From the NCBI GenBank assembly GCA_027624035.1, contig JAQBUI010000010.1:24289-88288 (forward strand): a stretch of 64,000 bases of DNA. Reading direction: 5' to 3'. A program made the position numbers and the translations under genes. Under the pieces are notes generated by a model. The model searched no databases. It was given only the letters and a program-made list of their open reading frames with translations, and was not told the origin of the DNA. Below are positions 19,901 through 28,157 of this stretch, piece by piece. Source of the DNA: Pseudomonadota bacterium (GTDB lineage Bacteria > Pseudomonadota > Gammaproteobacteria > Pseudomonadales > Azotimanducaceae). The stretch's first letter is position 1, and the number at the start of each line of letters is the position of its first letter.

Positions 19901-21103
19901 AACTGGGTCGAGGAGATTCACCGGTTTGCCCCAACCCTGAACGCCCTCGTCTTTGGTGATGGAGACCGGGAAAGCGTTCTGGCCACCCTTGGCCCGTTCG
20001 ACGTACTCATCGTGAGCTACGGTCTGCTGGCCTCGGAATCAGAACGCCTGACAGACGTTGACTGGTGCACCATCATCGCGGACGAGGCCCAGGCATTCAA
20101 GAACGCCAACACCCTGCGCTCCAAGGCGGTCATGAAGCTGAGCGCGCCCTTTAAGATGATCACTACCGGGACGCCCATCGAGAATCACCTGGGGGAATTG
20201 TGGAACCTTTTCAACTTCATCAATCCGGGCCTGCTGGGCAGTCTGGATCAGTTCGCCACCCGCTTTGCGCGGCCCATTGAGAATGGCGATGCTGACGCGA
20301 GGGCCGCGCTTCGAAACCTGTTGCAGCCATTTATCCTTCGACGCCTGAAAAACGACGTCTTGTCCGAGCTGCCACCCCGTACAGACATCACATTGCTGGT
20401 GGAACTCAGCCGTGAGGAAGCAGCCCTGTACGAAGCGCTCCGGCGCGAGGCCGCGGCATCGGTGATGAGTGCGGAGTCCGACCAGCAGCAGCGGATGATC
20501 GCCCTGGCCCACATTACGCGATTGCGACAGGTCGTGTGCAACCCTGCCCTCGTGATGCCCGAGGCCGGCATTACCTCTTCAAAACTCGCCATGTTTGCTT
20601 CGGTAATCGACGAACTGCGGGAGAATCGACACAAGGTGCTGGTCTTCAGCCAGTTTGTCCGCCACCTCACGCTGGTACGAACCTATCTGGATGAACAGGC
20701 CATCCCTTACCAGTACCTGGACGGCAGCATGCGACCCGCAGAGCGGAAAAAGGCAGTGGCGGCGTTTCAGGACGGCGAGGGGGACGTGTTCCTGATCAGC
20801 CTCAAGGCGGGCGGTATGGGATTGAATCTGACCGCCGCCAACTATGTGATCCACCTGGACCCATGGTGGAATCCAGCCGTCGAGGACCAGGCAAGCGACC
20901 GCGCTCACCGCCTGGGGCAACAGCGCCCGGTCACCGTTTACCGGCTGGTCGCGGCTGACACCATCGAGCAGAAGATCGTCGAACTGCATCAGCACAAGCG
21001 CGACCTTGCCGAGGGACTGCTCGAAGGAACCGACATGGGTTCACGCATGACATTTGACGACATGCTGGCCCTGATAGGCCAGGGGGCACCTGGATCGGGA
21101 TAG
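16985..21103 (+). CDS. SNF2/HepA-family helicase with long N-terminal region
   Basis: 1372 aa; LADDMGLGKTLQSLAL, IIADEAQAFKN, LKAGGMGLNLTAANYVIHLDPWWNPAVEDQASDRAHRLGQ. Confidence 0.92.
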   Translation: MPSSVEKIWRSFDRSSPLEQDILVVLAVHYEPITQTDLSNALSGLGKPGSSINKTWREKMLQLQLIGIHQSRLVCNELLSNQLAFEAIKKGSYEKIYAIGDRTAAFYSRYDSWRYDYFHYDPWRYKRLLRHALLHHDTPAFCDLMKIKEPFAPPPPDRMRILFEVAAPRDADWFYSMTPAFQYQALKYPLDHCQHHLVNAPVLYDILLNCASSDPDPDTPLRTLLAEQDLFRLDTAAFKANSGMASPSPDLTALHAAQQFLAGDYEQSCANFALAVAAKKKATRKRNIRFEGLVGLIYCLTLVKAGGADNEALLKGQAAASSTRDVYEPLRFCFEMLGEFRKVWDGRQDQGEFIARLEYGYLDFEYPASQLVQALMFLWLDQPVPKELRTALETIVDKATETPSLWPAGEAPLLLAAIAGAPPQGLAAMMPKLASWERALDALLALSPAERTTAHPKQTVESRLIWMLYREQGQLRLEPREQKPRKNGGWTKGRTVSLTRLLENPDEFAMLTPEDERICHHIRPNLYGYPSYHLPVGHALAAAAGHPLVFWKDAPDQPVEVTSRSPELIVKQASDHVTLTMYPSPDQDSDDEQWDLESALDTEVLIERPGAIDVYHFSEQHRHIARIIDGELKVPAAAKDRVLESIMSISPLITVHSDLPGVDADMTETVEADATLTINVQPEGDTLRLDIAVTPFGQGPRFLPGAGGETVFAEINGERMQTRRDLAGESRRLQALLACCPGLQQQRAGIWLFDDLEQSLEGLMAISEMDDAPVLAWPEGKQIRLHETAGVSAVSLSIRKQNSWFDVDGELQIGEADVLNMGKLLTLIGDSAGRFVRLGDNEFMALTDELRKRLEQLRAISSNGRVHGLAGIHLEEATEGMSLDADDHWQSFRDRLQTARDFEPAIPTTLEADLRDYQQDGFRWLARLSAWGAGACLADDMGLGKTLQSLALVLTRARTGPTLVLAPTSVCANWVEEIHRFAPTLNALVFGDGDRESVLATLGPFDVLIVSYGLLASESERLTDVDWCTIIADEAQAFKNANTLRSKAVMKLSAPFKMITTGTPIENHLGELWNLFNFINPGLLGSLDQFATRFARPIENGDADARAALRNLLQPFILRRLKNDVLSELPPRTDITLLVELSREEAALYEALRREAAASVMSAESDQQQRMIALAHITRLRQVVCNPALVMPEAGITSSKLAMFASVIDELRENRHKVLVFSQFVRHLTLVRTYLDEQAIPYQYLDGSMRPAERKKAVAAFQDGEGDVFLISLKAGGMGLNLTAANYVIHLDPWWNPAVEDQASDRAHRLGQQRPVTVYRLVAADTIEQKIVELHQHKRDLAEGLLEGTDMGSRMTFDDMLALIGQGAPGSG

Positions 21104-21182
21104 GCCGCTGCTCTCAGAACTCTCTGCGTGAATCTCCCTGTCATTGTCTGGTACGCTATCGGCACATCACAGATAAACAGGA

Positions 21183-22250
21183 TTGGTCTTGAAAGCGTAC
21201 CAGGTCACCAGATTCGCCGAACCACTACAAGCACGCGACGTACCCACACCGGAGCCAACGGGAACCCAGGTGCTGATCAGAGTCAGCAAGGCAGGGGTCT
21301 GTCATACCGACCTGCATCTTCAGGATGGCTACTACTCACTGGCTGGCGGGGCCAGACTGGATCTGAACGAGCGGGGAATCAAACTTCCCCGGACCCTTGG
21401 CCACGAACTATACGGAGAGATCGCCGCGGCGGGCCCGGACGCTGGCGATGTCACCGTGGGCGAAGGCCGGCTGGTGTACCCATGGATAGGATGCGGTGAG
21501 TGCCCGGTGTGCCTGGCCGGCAATGAGAATATCTGCGCAACACCCCGGTCCATTGGTGTCTTCGTGGATGGCGCCTATGCAGACTACTGCCTGGTGCCGC
21601 ACCCGAAATATCTTCTGGATATCGGCGACCTGGACCCGGTGGTCGCGACCCCATACAGTTGTTCCGGCGTCACGGTTTATAGCGCCCTGTCCAAGGCGCT
21701 GCCGATCCAAGAACAGGAGTGGCTGGTCATCATGGGCGCCGGTGGGCTCGGCCTGAATGCGATCGCGATTGCCAATGGGCGAGGCATCCGCAATGTGCTC
21801 TGCGTCGATATTGATGACACCAAGCTGACAGCGGCCCGGGAAATGGGGGCTACTGCGGTGCTCAACTCGGGGAACCCGGAGGCTCTCGCCCGTCTGCAGG
21901 AACTGACTGGCGGCGGGCCCCGTGCTGTGGTCGACACCGTCGGCGCGGAGGCGACCGCGAACCTGGGGATCGCATCGCTACAGAAAGGTGGGCGCTATGT
22001 GATTGTCGGGCTGTTCGGCGGCGGCGTCACCATCGCCCTGCCCACCTTGCCGTTAAGAGCGATTTCCATACTGGGGTCCTATACCGGCAACCTCAGCGAA
22101 CTCAAGGCACTCATCGAACTGGCAAAGAGCGGCAAGGTCAAGCCCCTGCCTGTGGCGACCCGGCCCATGGCGGAACTGACAGACACTCTGGATGCGCTTC
22201 GCAGCGGCAATATCGTCGGGCGCGTGGTGATGTCAAACGAAAGCCATTAA
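21183..22250 (+). CDS. Zinc-dependent alcohol dehydrogenase (MDR family)
   Basis: GVCHTDLHLQDG, LGHELYGEI, CGECPVCLAGNENIC, GAGGLGLNAIAIA. Confidence 0.88.
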   Translation: MVLKAYQVTRFAEPLQARDVPTPEPTGTQVLIRVSKAGVCHTDLHLQDGYYSLAGGARLDLNERGIKLPRTLGHELYGEIAAAGPDAGDVTVGEGRLVYPWIGCGECPVCLAGNENICATPRSIGVFVDGAYADYCLVPHPKYLLDIGDLDPVVATPYSCSGVTVYSALSKALPIQEQEWLVIMGAGGLGLNAIAIANGRGIRNVLCVDIDDTKLTAAREMGATAVLNSGNPEALARLQELTGGGPRAVVDTVGAEATANLGIASLQKGGRYVIVGLFGGGVTIALPTLPLRAISILGSYTGNLSELKALIELAKSGKVKPLPVATRPMAELTDTLDALRSGNIVGRVVMSNESH

Positions 22251-22300
22251 TCTGCCCGGACTCAACTGCCTGCCAGAGGGGAGACTGGTCGTAGCCCCTC

Positions 22301-22504
22301 TCAAAGAAGGAACCGGCCAGTCATCGGTTTTCGGTCTTCGATTCTCTCTTTCGAGAACTTGCTGGCCCAGGTGAGAAAGGCCAGGTACTCGGCCGGCGTC
22401 AGCGAGGTCCCCGGGTTGGCCAGCTTCCTGAAGTCGCGTTGCAGGTCTTCCGATGCGGCGTCGGCCAGCATCTCCTTCTTTTCCAGGTCATTCAGTCTGG
22501 TCAT
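22301..22504 (-). CDS. Small hypothetical protein (67 aa)
   Basis: MTRLNDLEKKEMLADAASEDLQRDFRKLANPGTSLTPAEYLAFLTWASKFSKERIEDRKPMTGRFLL; not overlapped by a better ORF. Confidence 0.6.
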   Translation of the reverse strand: MTRLNDLEKKEMLADAASEDLQRDFRKLANPGTSLTPAEYLAFLTWASKFSKERIEDRKPMTGRFLL

Positions 22505-22593
22505 ACTTCCTCTTCAACTGATGCAGCAGATCGGTTGCTGAATAACCGCTCAGTAACAATCTATGGACGCATGAGCTGTGGGAGGTCCACCAT

Positions 22594-23667
22594 TCAGGAC
22601 CCGTCAATCCCGACCCAGGTCCGGTCCCGTACGGAGCGCTCGACTGCCTCCAGGATCACCTGGTTATGCAATCCATCGGCGAAACCCGGTGACATCTGTT
22701 CGCCCTTGCGGATCGCGTCAATGAAGTTCATCACATTCCGCTGCAGATAGTCTTCGGCTGTCCGTTTGAACCTGGCCGGAATCGGCACTGACAGCATCTG
22801 GTTCTCCCGTGCAAACCTGCCGATGGAGGCCCGGACAGTCATCTGGTCGTTGAAGTCCATGATGAGGGCACCCTTGTCACCGTATATCTCCAGCCGCTGG
22901 TCCATTCCCTCACTGATCACATTGCGGGAACTGGTCAGACTGCCCATGGCGCCGTTGCCAAACCGCACCAGGAGTGACGCGGCGTCATCCACCTCAACCC
23001 GTCCGGAACCGCTGCCATCCGGCAACGGCCGCTCGGGTGTGAATGTGGTGGTATCGGCTACCACTGAAGTGATCTGCTCGCCGCTCACCCATTCCGCCAG
23101 ATCAATGATGTGGGCACCGATGTCGCCAAGACAGCCAGACCCGGTCTTCTCCTTGCGCAGACGCCACACCAGGGGCACGGCCGGATTGATCAGCCATCCC
23201 TGATGGAAACAGCCATTGATATGGAAGATCCGGCCCAATTCGCCCTGACTGACCAGATGACGGGCATACACTGCCGCAGAAGGATGTCTCCAGGTGAAGT
23301 TGATGCCGGTCACCACACCCGCCGCATCCGCCGCCGCTTTCATTCGGCGCGCTTCGTCCACATTCATGGCCATGGGCTTTTCACAGATGACATGCTTGCC
23401 GGCAGCCAGCGCCGCGATGGCGATCTCCGCATGAGAGTCGTTCGGAGTGACGATGGCGATGGCATCCACATCGGGCCTGGCCAGCAATTCGTCCACGTCA
23501 CCGACCGCATCGGCAACGTCATATCGATCGGCCATGCGCCGGGCGCTCTCGATGTTGGGATTACACACCGCCACCGCGCGGGCGCCAGGATGGCGCTGAC
23601 TGGCCGCAACAAAATGTCCGGCCCACATTCCCGAACCGATCACACCTACTCCGATTTGCTGTTCCAC
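22594..23667 (-). CDS. Gfo/Idh/MocA family oxidoreductase
   Basis: GVIGSGMWAGHFVAASQRHPGARAVAVC, VTPNDSHAEIAIAALAAGKHVICEKPMAMNVDEA. Confidence 0.9.
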   Translation of the reverse strand: MEQQIGVGVIGSGMWAGHFVAASQRHPGARAVAVCNPNIESARRMADRYDVADAVGDVDELLARPDVDAIAIVTPNDSHAEIAIAALAAGKHVICEKPMAMNVDEARRMKAAADAAGVVTGINFTWRHPSAAVYARHLVSQGELGRIFHINGCFHQGWLINPAVPLVWRLRKEKTGSGCLGDIGAHIIDLAEWVSGEQITSVVADTTTFTPERPLPDGSGSGRVEVDDAASLLVRFGNGAMGSLTSSRNVISEGMDQRLEIYGDKGALIMDFNDQMTVRASIGRFARENQMLSVPIPARFKRTAEDYLQRNVMNFIDAIRKGEQMSPGFADGLHNQVILEAVERSVRDRTWVGIDGS

Positions 23668-23720
23668 TGATGCCCCTGTTGCTGTTTATTTCCGGCAGTT
23701 TACCTGAATCTGAAAATTGA

Positions 23721-24782
23721 TCAGGATGTGCGGGCGGCCATTTCCTGGCGATAGCGCTCCGCATCCCAGTCAAGCAGCCCGGCCACCTCCCGGGCATCCA
23801 GGGTGCGCAAGGGTTCGGACGGAAGCTGCCGGGACAGCACCTCGTGGTAACACTGCAGCTGCAGCTGGTGGGCCAGCCCGAATGCGCTACTGACAAAGAC
23901 GCCCCTGCCCGCCAGGAAGAAGAACAAGGGGACTGAATTCATTTCCGCGACCGCCGCCGGGTCATCCACGCAGAGAGGCGACGGCCCGAGAAAAACCACA
24001 TGATCGGGGTACAATGCCCAGTCCCTGGCCAGCCGGGAATACAGTGCCGGATCCGTTGCAAGCCCGTGAACCCCGCGTTGGAGCAGCGGCGTGAATTCCG
24101 TCCCGTTCAGAATCAACGGTTCATGCGCCAGGGGCGCCGATGGCGCTCGCGTCGAGGCTCCTGTTGAAGAGGATCTTGAAGACGGTCTCGAAGAAGCCGG
24201 CGAAACGGTACCGATCACCGGTGCCGCAAAGCGCCGCAGCAGCGCATCCAGTCTGGCCTGAAGTGATTCCATGTCATCCGCTCCCACCACCACGCCATGG
24301 TTGGCGAGCAGCAGGCTGTGGACCTCGCCGGACCCGGCGAGCGCTTTGGCCACGGCACCGGCGAGTTCAGCACCTGGTGTGGCATAAGGTACGAGCGCGA
24401 GGCCTTCCATATCGCTATCGCTCACATCCGGCAGGCGCCTGCGGACCAGGTGTGCCAGCGGTTCAACCGCATGCAGGTGGGCGACGAAACGATGGGGCAT
24501 CAGCCCGTGCAGCAGCGTCTCGATCGAGGGGCGCAGGTCACTTCCGGGCATGGTCTGAGGCTTGTACGACAGCGCACCGGCGGCCAGCGCCTGACGGATG
24601 GCATTAAGGTCCACCGGCGCAAAGACGTCACGGTCTGCTGCATCGGCGAGCCACATCCCCGAGCCCTTGATCCATAAAACACCCTGCTCTTTCCAGGACA
24701 CATTGCCGCCGCCTGCCTGCACCAGCAACGGATCAGACCCGACCTGCACGCAGAATCGCGTCACCGACTCACGCAGGCTCAT
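23721..24782 (-). CDS. Class II aldolase/adducin family protein with C-terminal extension
   Basis: VQAGGGNVSWKE, HRFVAHLHAVEPLAHLVRR, LLLANHGVVVGADD. Confidence 0.85.
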   Translation of the reverse strand: MSLRESVTRFCVQVGSDPLLVQAGGGNVSWKEQGVLWIKGSGMWLADAADRDVFAPVDLNAIRQALAAGALSYKPQTMPGSDLRPSIETLLHGLMPHRFVAHLHAVEPLAHLVRRRLPDVSDSDMEGLALVPYATPGAELAGAVAKALAGSGEVHSLLLANHGVVVGADDMESLQARLDALLRRFAAPVIGTVSPASSRPSSRSSSTGASTRAPSAPLAHEPLILNGTEFTPLLQRGVHGLATDPALYSRLARDWALYPDHVVFLGPSPLCVDDPAAVAEMNSVPLFFFLAGRGVFVSSAFGLAHQLQLQCYHEVLSRQLPSEPLRTLDAREVAGLLDWDAERYRQEMAARTS

Positions 24783-25537
24783 GGGGTCCGCCTGTGAGCT
24801 GCCAGCCTGCCAAGCAGCTGGCTCAATTCCGAAAATGTCTCGAAGCTGGCGTCCGGCTGGTGTTCGCCGGAACCAACTTTGACCCCCTCATGCAGCTTCT
24901 GCAGTGTGATCGCGCTGATCTTGTCCCGCGCCCCACTGATGTCGTTGATGGGATTGTCTCCAATCATCCAGATCCGGTCTCCTTCGGGGCGCAGCTTGTC
25001 AACGGCGATCCGAAACGGCGCCTCATGGGGCTTGTCGAACCCGGCCTCCTCACTGGTTACGATGTAGTCAAAATACTGGTCCAGCCCGAAGTACACGATC
25101 TTTCTGAACTGGATCTGTGCCGTCAGGTCCGTCACCACCGCCGTAGGAATGCCCAGCAGACGGATCTCATCGAGCAGATTTTTGACCCCGTCGAACAGGG
25201 TCGCATGGCTGAGAAAGGTGCGCCAGTAGGTCTGTTCGAAATCCAGCGCCAGCAGCACCTGGGAGCCCAGCCCCATGATCTCCAGCATGCGCTGCAGGTA
25301 CAGCAGACGGTTGTGGGACGATGCCGTGGCGCCAAGCCGGGTCTTGATCTGCTGGCGCGCATCAGAATACGCTCGATCGAAATCGTCACCGGATACCGAC
25401 AGGGTGCGGGTGATCTTGGCCCGCACGGCTTTGCGCGCCGCCAGATGGGCCGGGTCGTAGTGATAGAGCGTATTGTCGGTGTCAAACAGGATGCCGTGGG
25501 GCAGTTGGGTCAGCCTGTCCTGGTTGAAGATCTTCAT
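24779..25537 (-). CDS. HAD-superfamily hydrolase
   Basis: GILFDTDNTLYHY, VVTDLTAQIQ, MIGDNPINDISGARD; ATG at 25537 overlaps the preceding stop (TGATG). Confidence 0.88.
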   Translation of the reverse strand: MKIFNQDRLTQLPHGILFDTDNTLYHYDPAHLAARKAVRAKITRTLSVSGDDFDRAYSDARQQIKTRLGATASSHNRLLYLQRMLEIMGLGSQVLLALDFEQTYWRTFLSHATLFDGVKNLLDEIRLLGIPTAVVTDLTAQIQFRKIVYFGLDQYFDYIVTSEEAGFDKPHEAPFRIAVDKLRPEGDRIWMIGDNPINDISGARDKISAITLQKLHEGVKVGSGEHQPDASFETFSELSQLLGRLAAHRRTP

Positions 25538-27567
25538 CAGATAAATCGCCTGGTGAGCGCCTGGTTGATGTGTGACAGCGTGATCAGTTGCATCAGACCC
25601 AGCACACCGCTCTCCCACCCCGGCGCTACGTCCAGAAAGTCGATGAGCCGGGGGCAGAGCATGGCGGCTGCCATGGCGACGTCTTCGGCATCGACGTCAC
25701 CCTCCATGGTGATCTCTACCATGCCGTCATCCTCGATGACGTTCAGGTCCACATGCAGCCCGCAGACGCCTACCAGCACCCGCTGCAGGGAGCGCTCGTT
25801 CAGTTCCTGGCGGGTTCGCACCACCAGCTTGAACCTGGGCGCTTCAGCGGCAACCGGGTCCTGGATCATCGCCGGGTGGATCGGCTGGAGTGAGAAAATC
25901 AGGTCTGCGTGCTCTGCCTGGGGACGGATGAACCGGTCCGAGTCCGGTTCCCGGGCAGCGAAGGCCTCGGCCACTTCCCCGGCCGTATGGCCACGCTCAC
26001 CTACGTCCCGACGAAACTTGAAATAGCGGCGCAAACCTTCGTCAATGTCCAGATAGACGCGCAAATGGTAGCAGGCCCTCAGAATGGGCAGATACAGCGC
26101 ATGCAAGCCGTTGGCGATGATGAAGTCATTACTCGGCACGCGCCGGGCGCTGCTCATTCTGCCCGACTCGTGATCGTATTCCTTCGCGGTAATGGTCTTG
26201 CCGTCTGCCAGGGCCACGAGGTCACTGCTGAAGGCCTCGATATCATTGGCCATGGGATTCAGATGAGTCATCACCTGCCACATGGGTTTCTGACGATCCC
26301 ACAGATGGTAGTTGTCCCCGGACAGCATGACCACGGAGTGCCATCCAAACAGACCCGCGACGGCCCTGCAGAAAGTATCCTTGCCTGACCCCGAATCACC
26401 CGCCACGCCCATCACAAACGGGCTGCGGCTGAGGCGGAAGTAATCGTTGCGGCTGACCGTCTCCCGCCACATTCTGACGGCCAGAACGATTCCCGTGGCC
26501 ACCAGAGCCGTTTGCAGCAATGAGACGGCCCGGGCATCGACCCAGGCTGACAGGGCGAGCGTCATCCCCGGCAGCACCAGCGGATGGACCAGTGCGGCAG
26601 ACAGCACATAGAACGCGGAGAACACGGCCGTCAGCGCGACGGCCATGCGGTCGCTGCTGGCCTGATAGAACACCAGGAAAGGAATCGCCCAGATGAACCA
26701 GCCCGGCGCCGCGTGCGTCATGAGCACCACACCCAGAAAAGCGACCCCGAGGGTAGCCTGCAGCAGTTCATAGTTGAGGCGCCGGACGCGCCACACGCTG
26801 TAGAGCAGTACCAGATAGAGCAGTGGCAACAGATAGATCCTGACCTCCGGGGCCAGTTCGATCGCCAGCCGATACACCTTGTCCATTTCGGGATTGCCAA
26901 ACAACATGAACATGCCGGCCCGGGACAGCAGGAACGGTACCGCAAAAATCAAGGCACCCACGGCCGCACCAAATACAAACCGGGTCCAGAGCTGTCTGAC
27001 GGCGCGGTTGTTCAGGAAATAGATCACAAAGAACGGCAATGCGATCACCATGCTGAGTTTGCCGGACACCGCCGCAATGCACAGGAACCCTGCGGCCTCA
27101 AGACGCCGCTCCCGCACCAGATAGAGCGAACCTACCAGCAGCACAATCGGCAGCAGATCGTTGAAACCCAGCCCATAGCTCGCAAAGATCACGATGGGCG
27201 AAAGCCAGTACACTGCCAGCACCAGCGTCCGCTTGAGGGGAAACAGCCGCAGCAGCATCAGCAGCAGCGCGAGGTCCGCCACGAACAGGGTCGCCATGTA
27301 TCCGACCAGCAGCGGCACGCCGGTCCATTGACAGACCGCGGCCAGTGGTAGAAACGCCAGCCACATCGCGTAACCATAGGGGAATGCCGCCGGGTCGCCT
27401 GAGGCGGCCAGCCAGCTGCCCCAGGGGTTGACCGTCAGCATTGAGGTGGTGAGTTCCAGAAACGGTACATACCACTGCGTTACCGCCGCCGGGACCACCA
27501 GCATCACCAGCAATAGCCGGAGCAGTGTCCCGAGGACGAACAGCGGATGCAGTGCCAGCGCCTTCAA
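25537..27567 (-). CDS. Fusion of N-terminal polytopic membrane domain and C-terminal uridine kinase/phosphoribulokinase-like P-loop kinase
   Basis: N-terminal part strongly hydrophobic; C-terminal part has GVAGDSGSGKDTFCRAVAGLF, LSGDNYHLWDR, KEYDHESGRMS, FIIANGLHALYLP, FKFRRDVGERG. Confidence 0.82.
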   Translation of the reverse strand: MKALALHPLFVLGTLLRLLLVMLVVPAAVTQWYVPFLELTTSMLTVNPWGSWLAASGDPAAFPYGYAMWLAFLPLAAVCQWTGVPLLVGYMATLFVADLALLLMLLRLFPLKRTLVLAVYWLSPIVIFASYGLGFNDLLPIVLLVGSLYLVRERRLEAAGFLCIAAVSGKLSMVIALPFFVIYFLNNRAVRQLWTRFVFGAAVGALIFAVPFLLSRAGMFMLFGNPEMDKVYRLAIELAPEVRIYLLPLLYLVLLYSVWRVRRLNYELLQATLGVAFLGVVLMTHAAPGWFIWAIPFLVFYQASSDRMAVALTAVFSAFYVLSAALVHPLVLPGMTLALSAWVDARAVSLLQTALVATGIVLAVRMWRETVSRNDYFRLSRSPFVMGVAGDSGSGKDTFCRAVAGLFGWHSVVMLSGDNYHLWDRQKPMWQVMTHLNPMANDIEAFSSDLVALADGKTITAKEYDHESGRMSSARRVPSNDFIIANGLHALYLPILRACYHLRVYLDIDEGLRRYFKFRRDVGERGHTAGEVAEAFAAREPDSDRFIRPQAEHADLIFSLQPIHPAMIQDPVAAEAPRFKLVVRTRQELNERSLQRVLVGVCGLHVDLNVIEDDGMVEITMEGDVDAEDVAMAAAMLCPRLIDFLDVAPGWESGVLGLMQLITLSHINQALTRRFI

Positions 27568-28157
27568 GAATCCGCCCAGAGGTCCGCGCGTTTGGTACAG
27601 ACGGCTTCGGCCACGATCCCCAGCTCTGCCAGCAGCCTGCGCAGCGCCGGGACTTGCTGGTCTGCATCACGACCCTGCAATTCCGGCGACACCAGGCACA
27701 ACCGAAAACCTGCTGACGTGAGGCGCCTCGCCTCGTCACCGGTGAGTGGAAATCGAGTGAAGCAGTCGACCCACACCCAATCGACCTTTCCCGCAAGCGT
27801 CAGCGCCGTGTCGATGGATTCGAACTCGGATGCCCGGACTGCAGCCCGCGGCTCCCCAAGATTGGCCCATTTCACGAGAAACGGAAACGACTGGTCCAGA
27901 AAGAAGAAATCATCGATCCCATGGGCGGCCATGCTGTCCAGCAGGGCTCGCTCCAGCCCCTCCTCCTTGACGTTCAGAATCAGGGTGCCGTGACGATAGT
28001 GTTCGATCCACTCGTCAAAGGACGTCCCCGGGGCAAAAGGATCATGATGGATGATCAGGGCATCGCCTCTCGAACGGATATCCACCTCAACGCCGTACTG
28101 CACCGGTGACGCGTCCAGTTCCGCGATGGTATTCAATCGATGCATGATGATCTTCAT
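27564..28157 (-). CDS. Glycerophosphodiester phosphodiesterase-like (PI-PLC/GDPD fold) protein
   Basis: MKIIMHRLNTIAEL...YGVEVDIRSRGDALIIHHDPF...GTLILNVKEEGLE. Confidence 0.65.
   Translation of the reverse strand: MKIIMHRLNTIAELDASPVQYGVEVDIRSRGDALIIHHDPFAPGTSFDEWIEHYRHGTLILNVKEEGLERALLDSMAAHGIDDFFFLDQSFPFLVKWANLGEPRAAVRASEFESIDTALTLAGKVDWVWVDCFTRFPLTGDEARRLTSAGFRLCLVSPELQGRDADQQVPALRRLLAELGIVAEAVCTKRADLWADS

Noticed and set aside
26584-27351. 255-aa plus-strand ORF antisense to the membrane-kinase fusion
   Set aside because: Gln/His-rich shadow ORF; the coding strand has long hydrophobic segments and operon overlaps.
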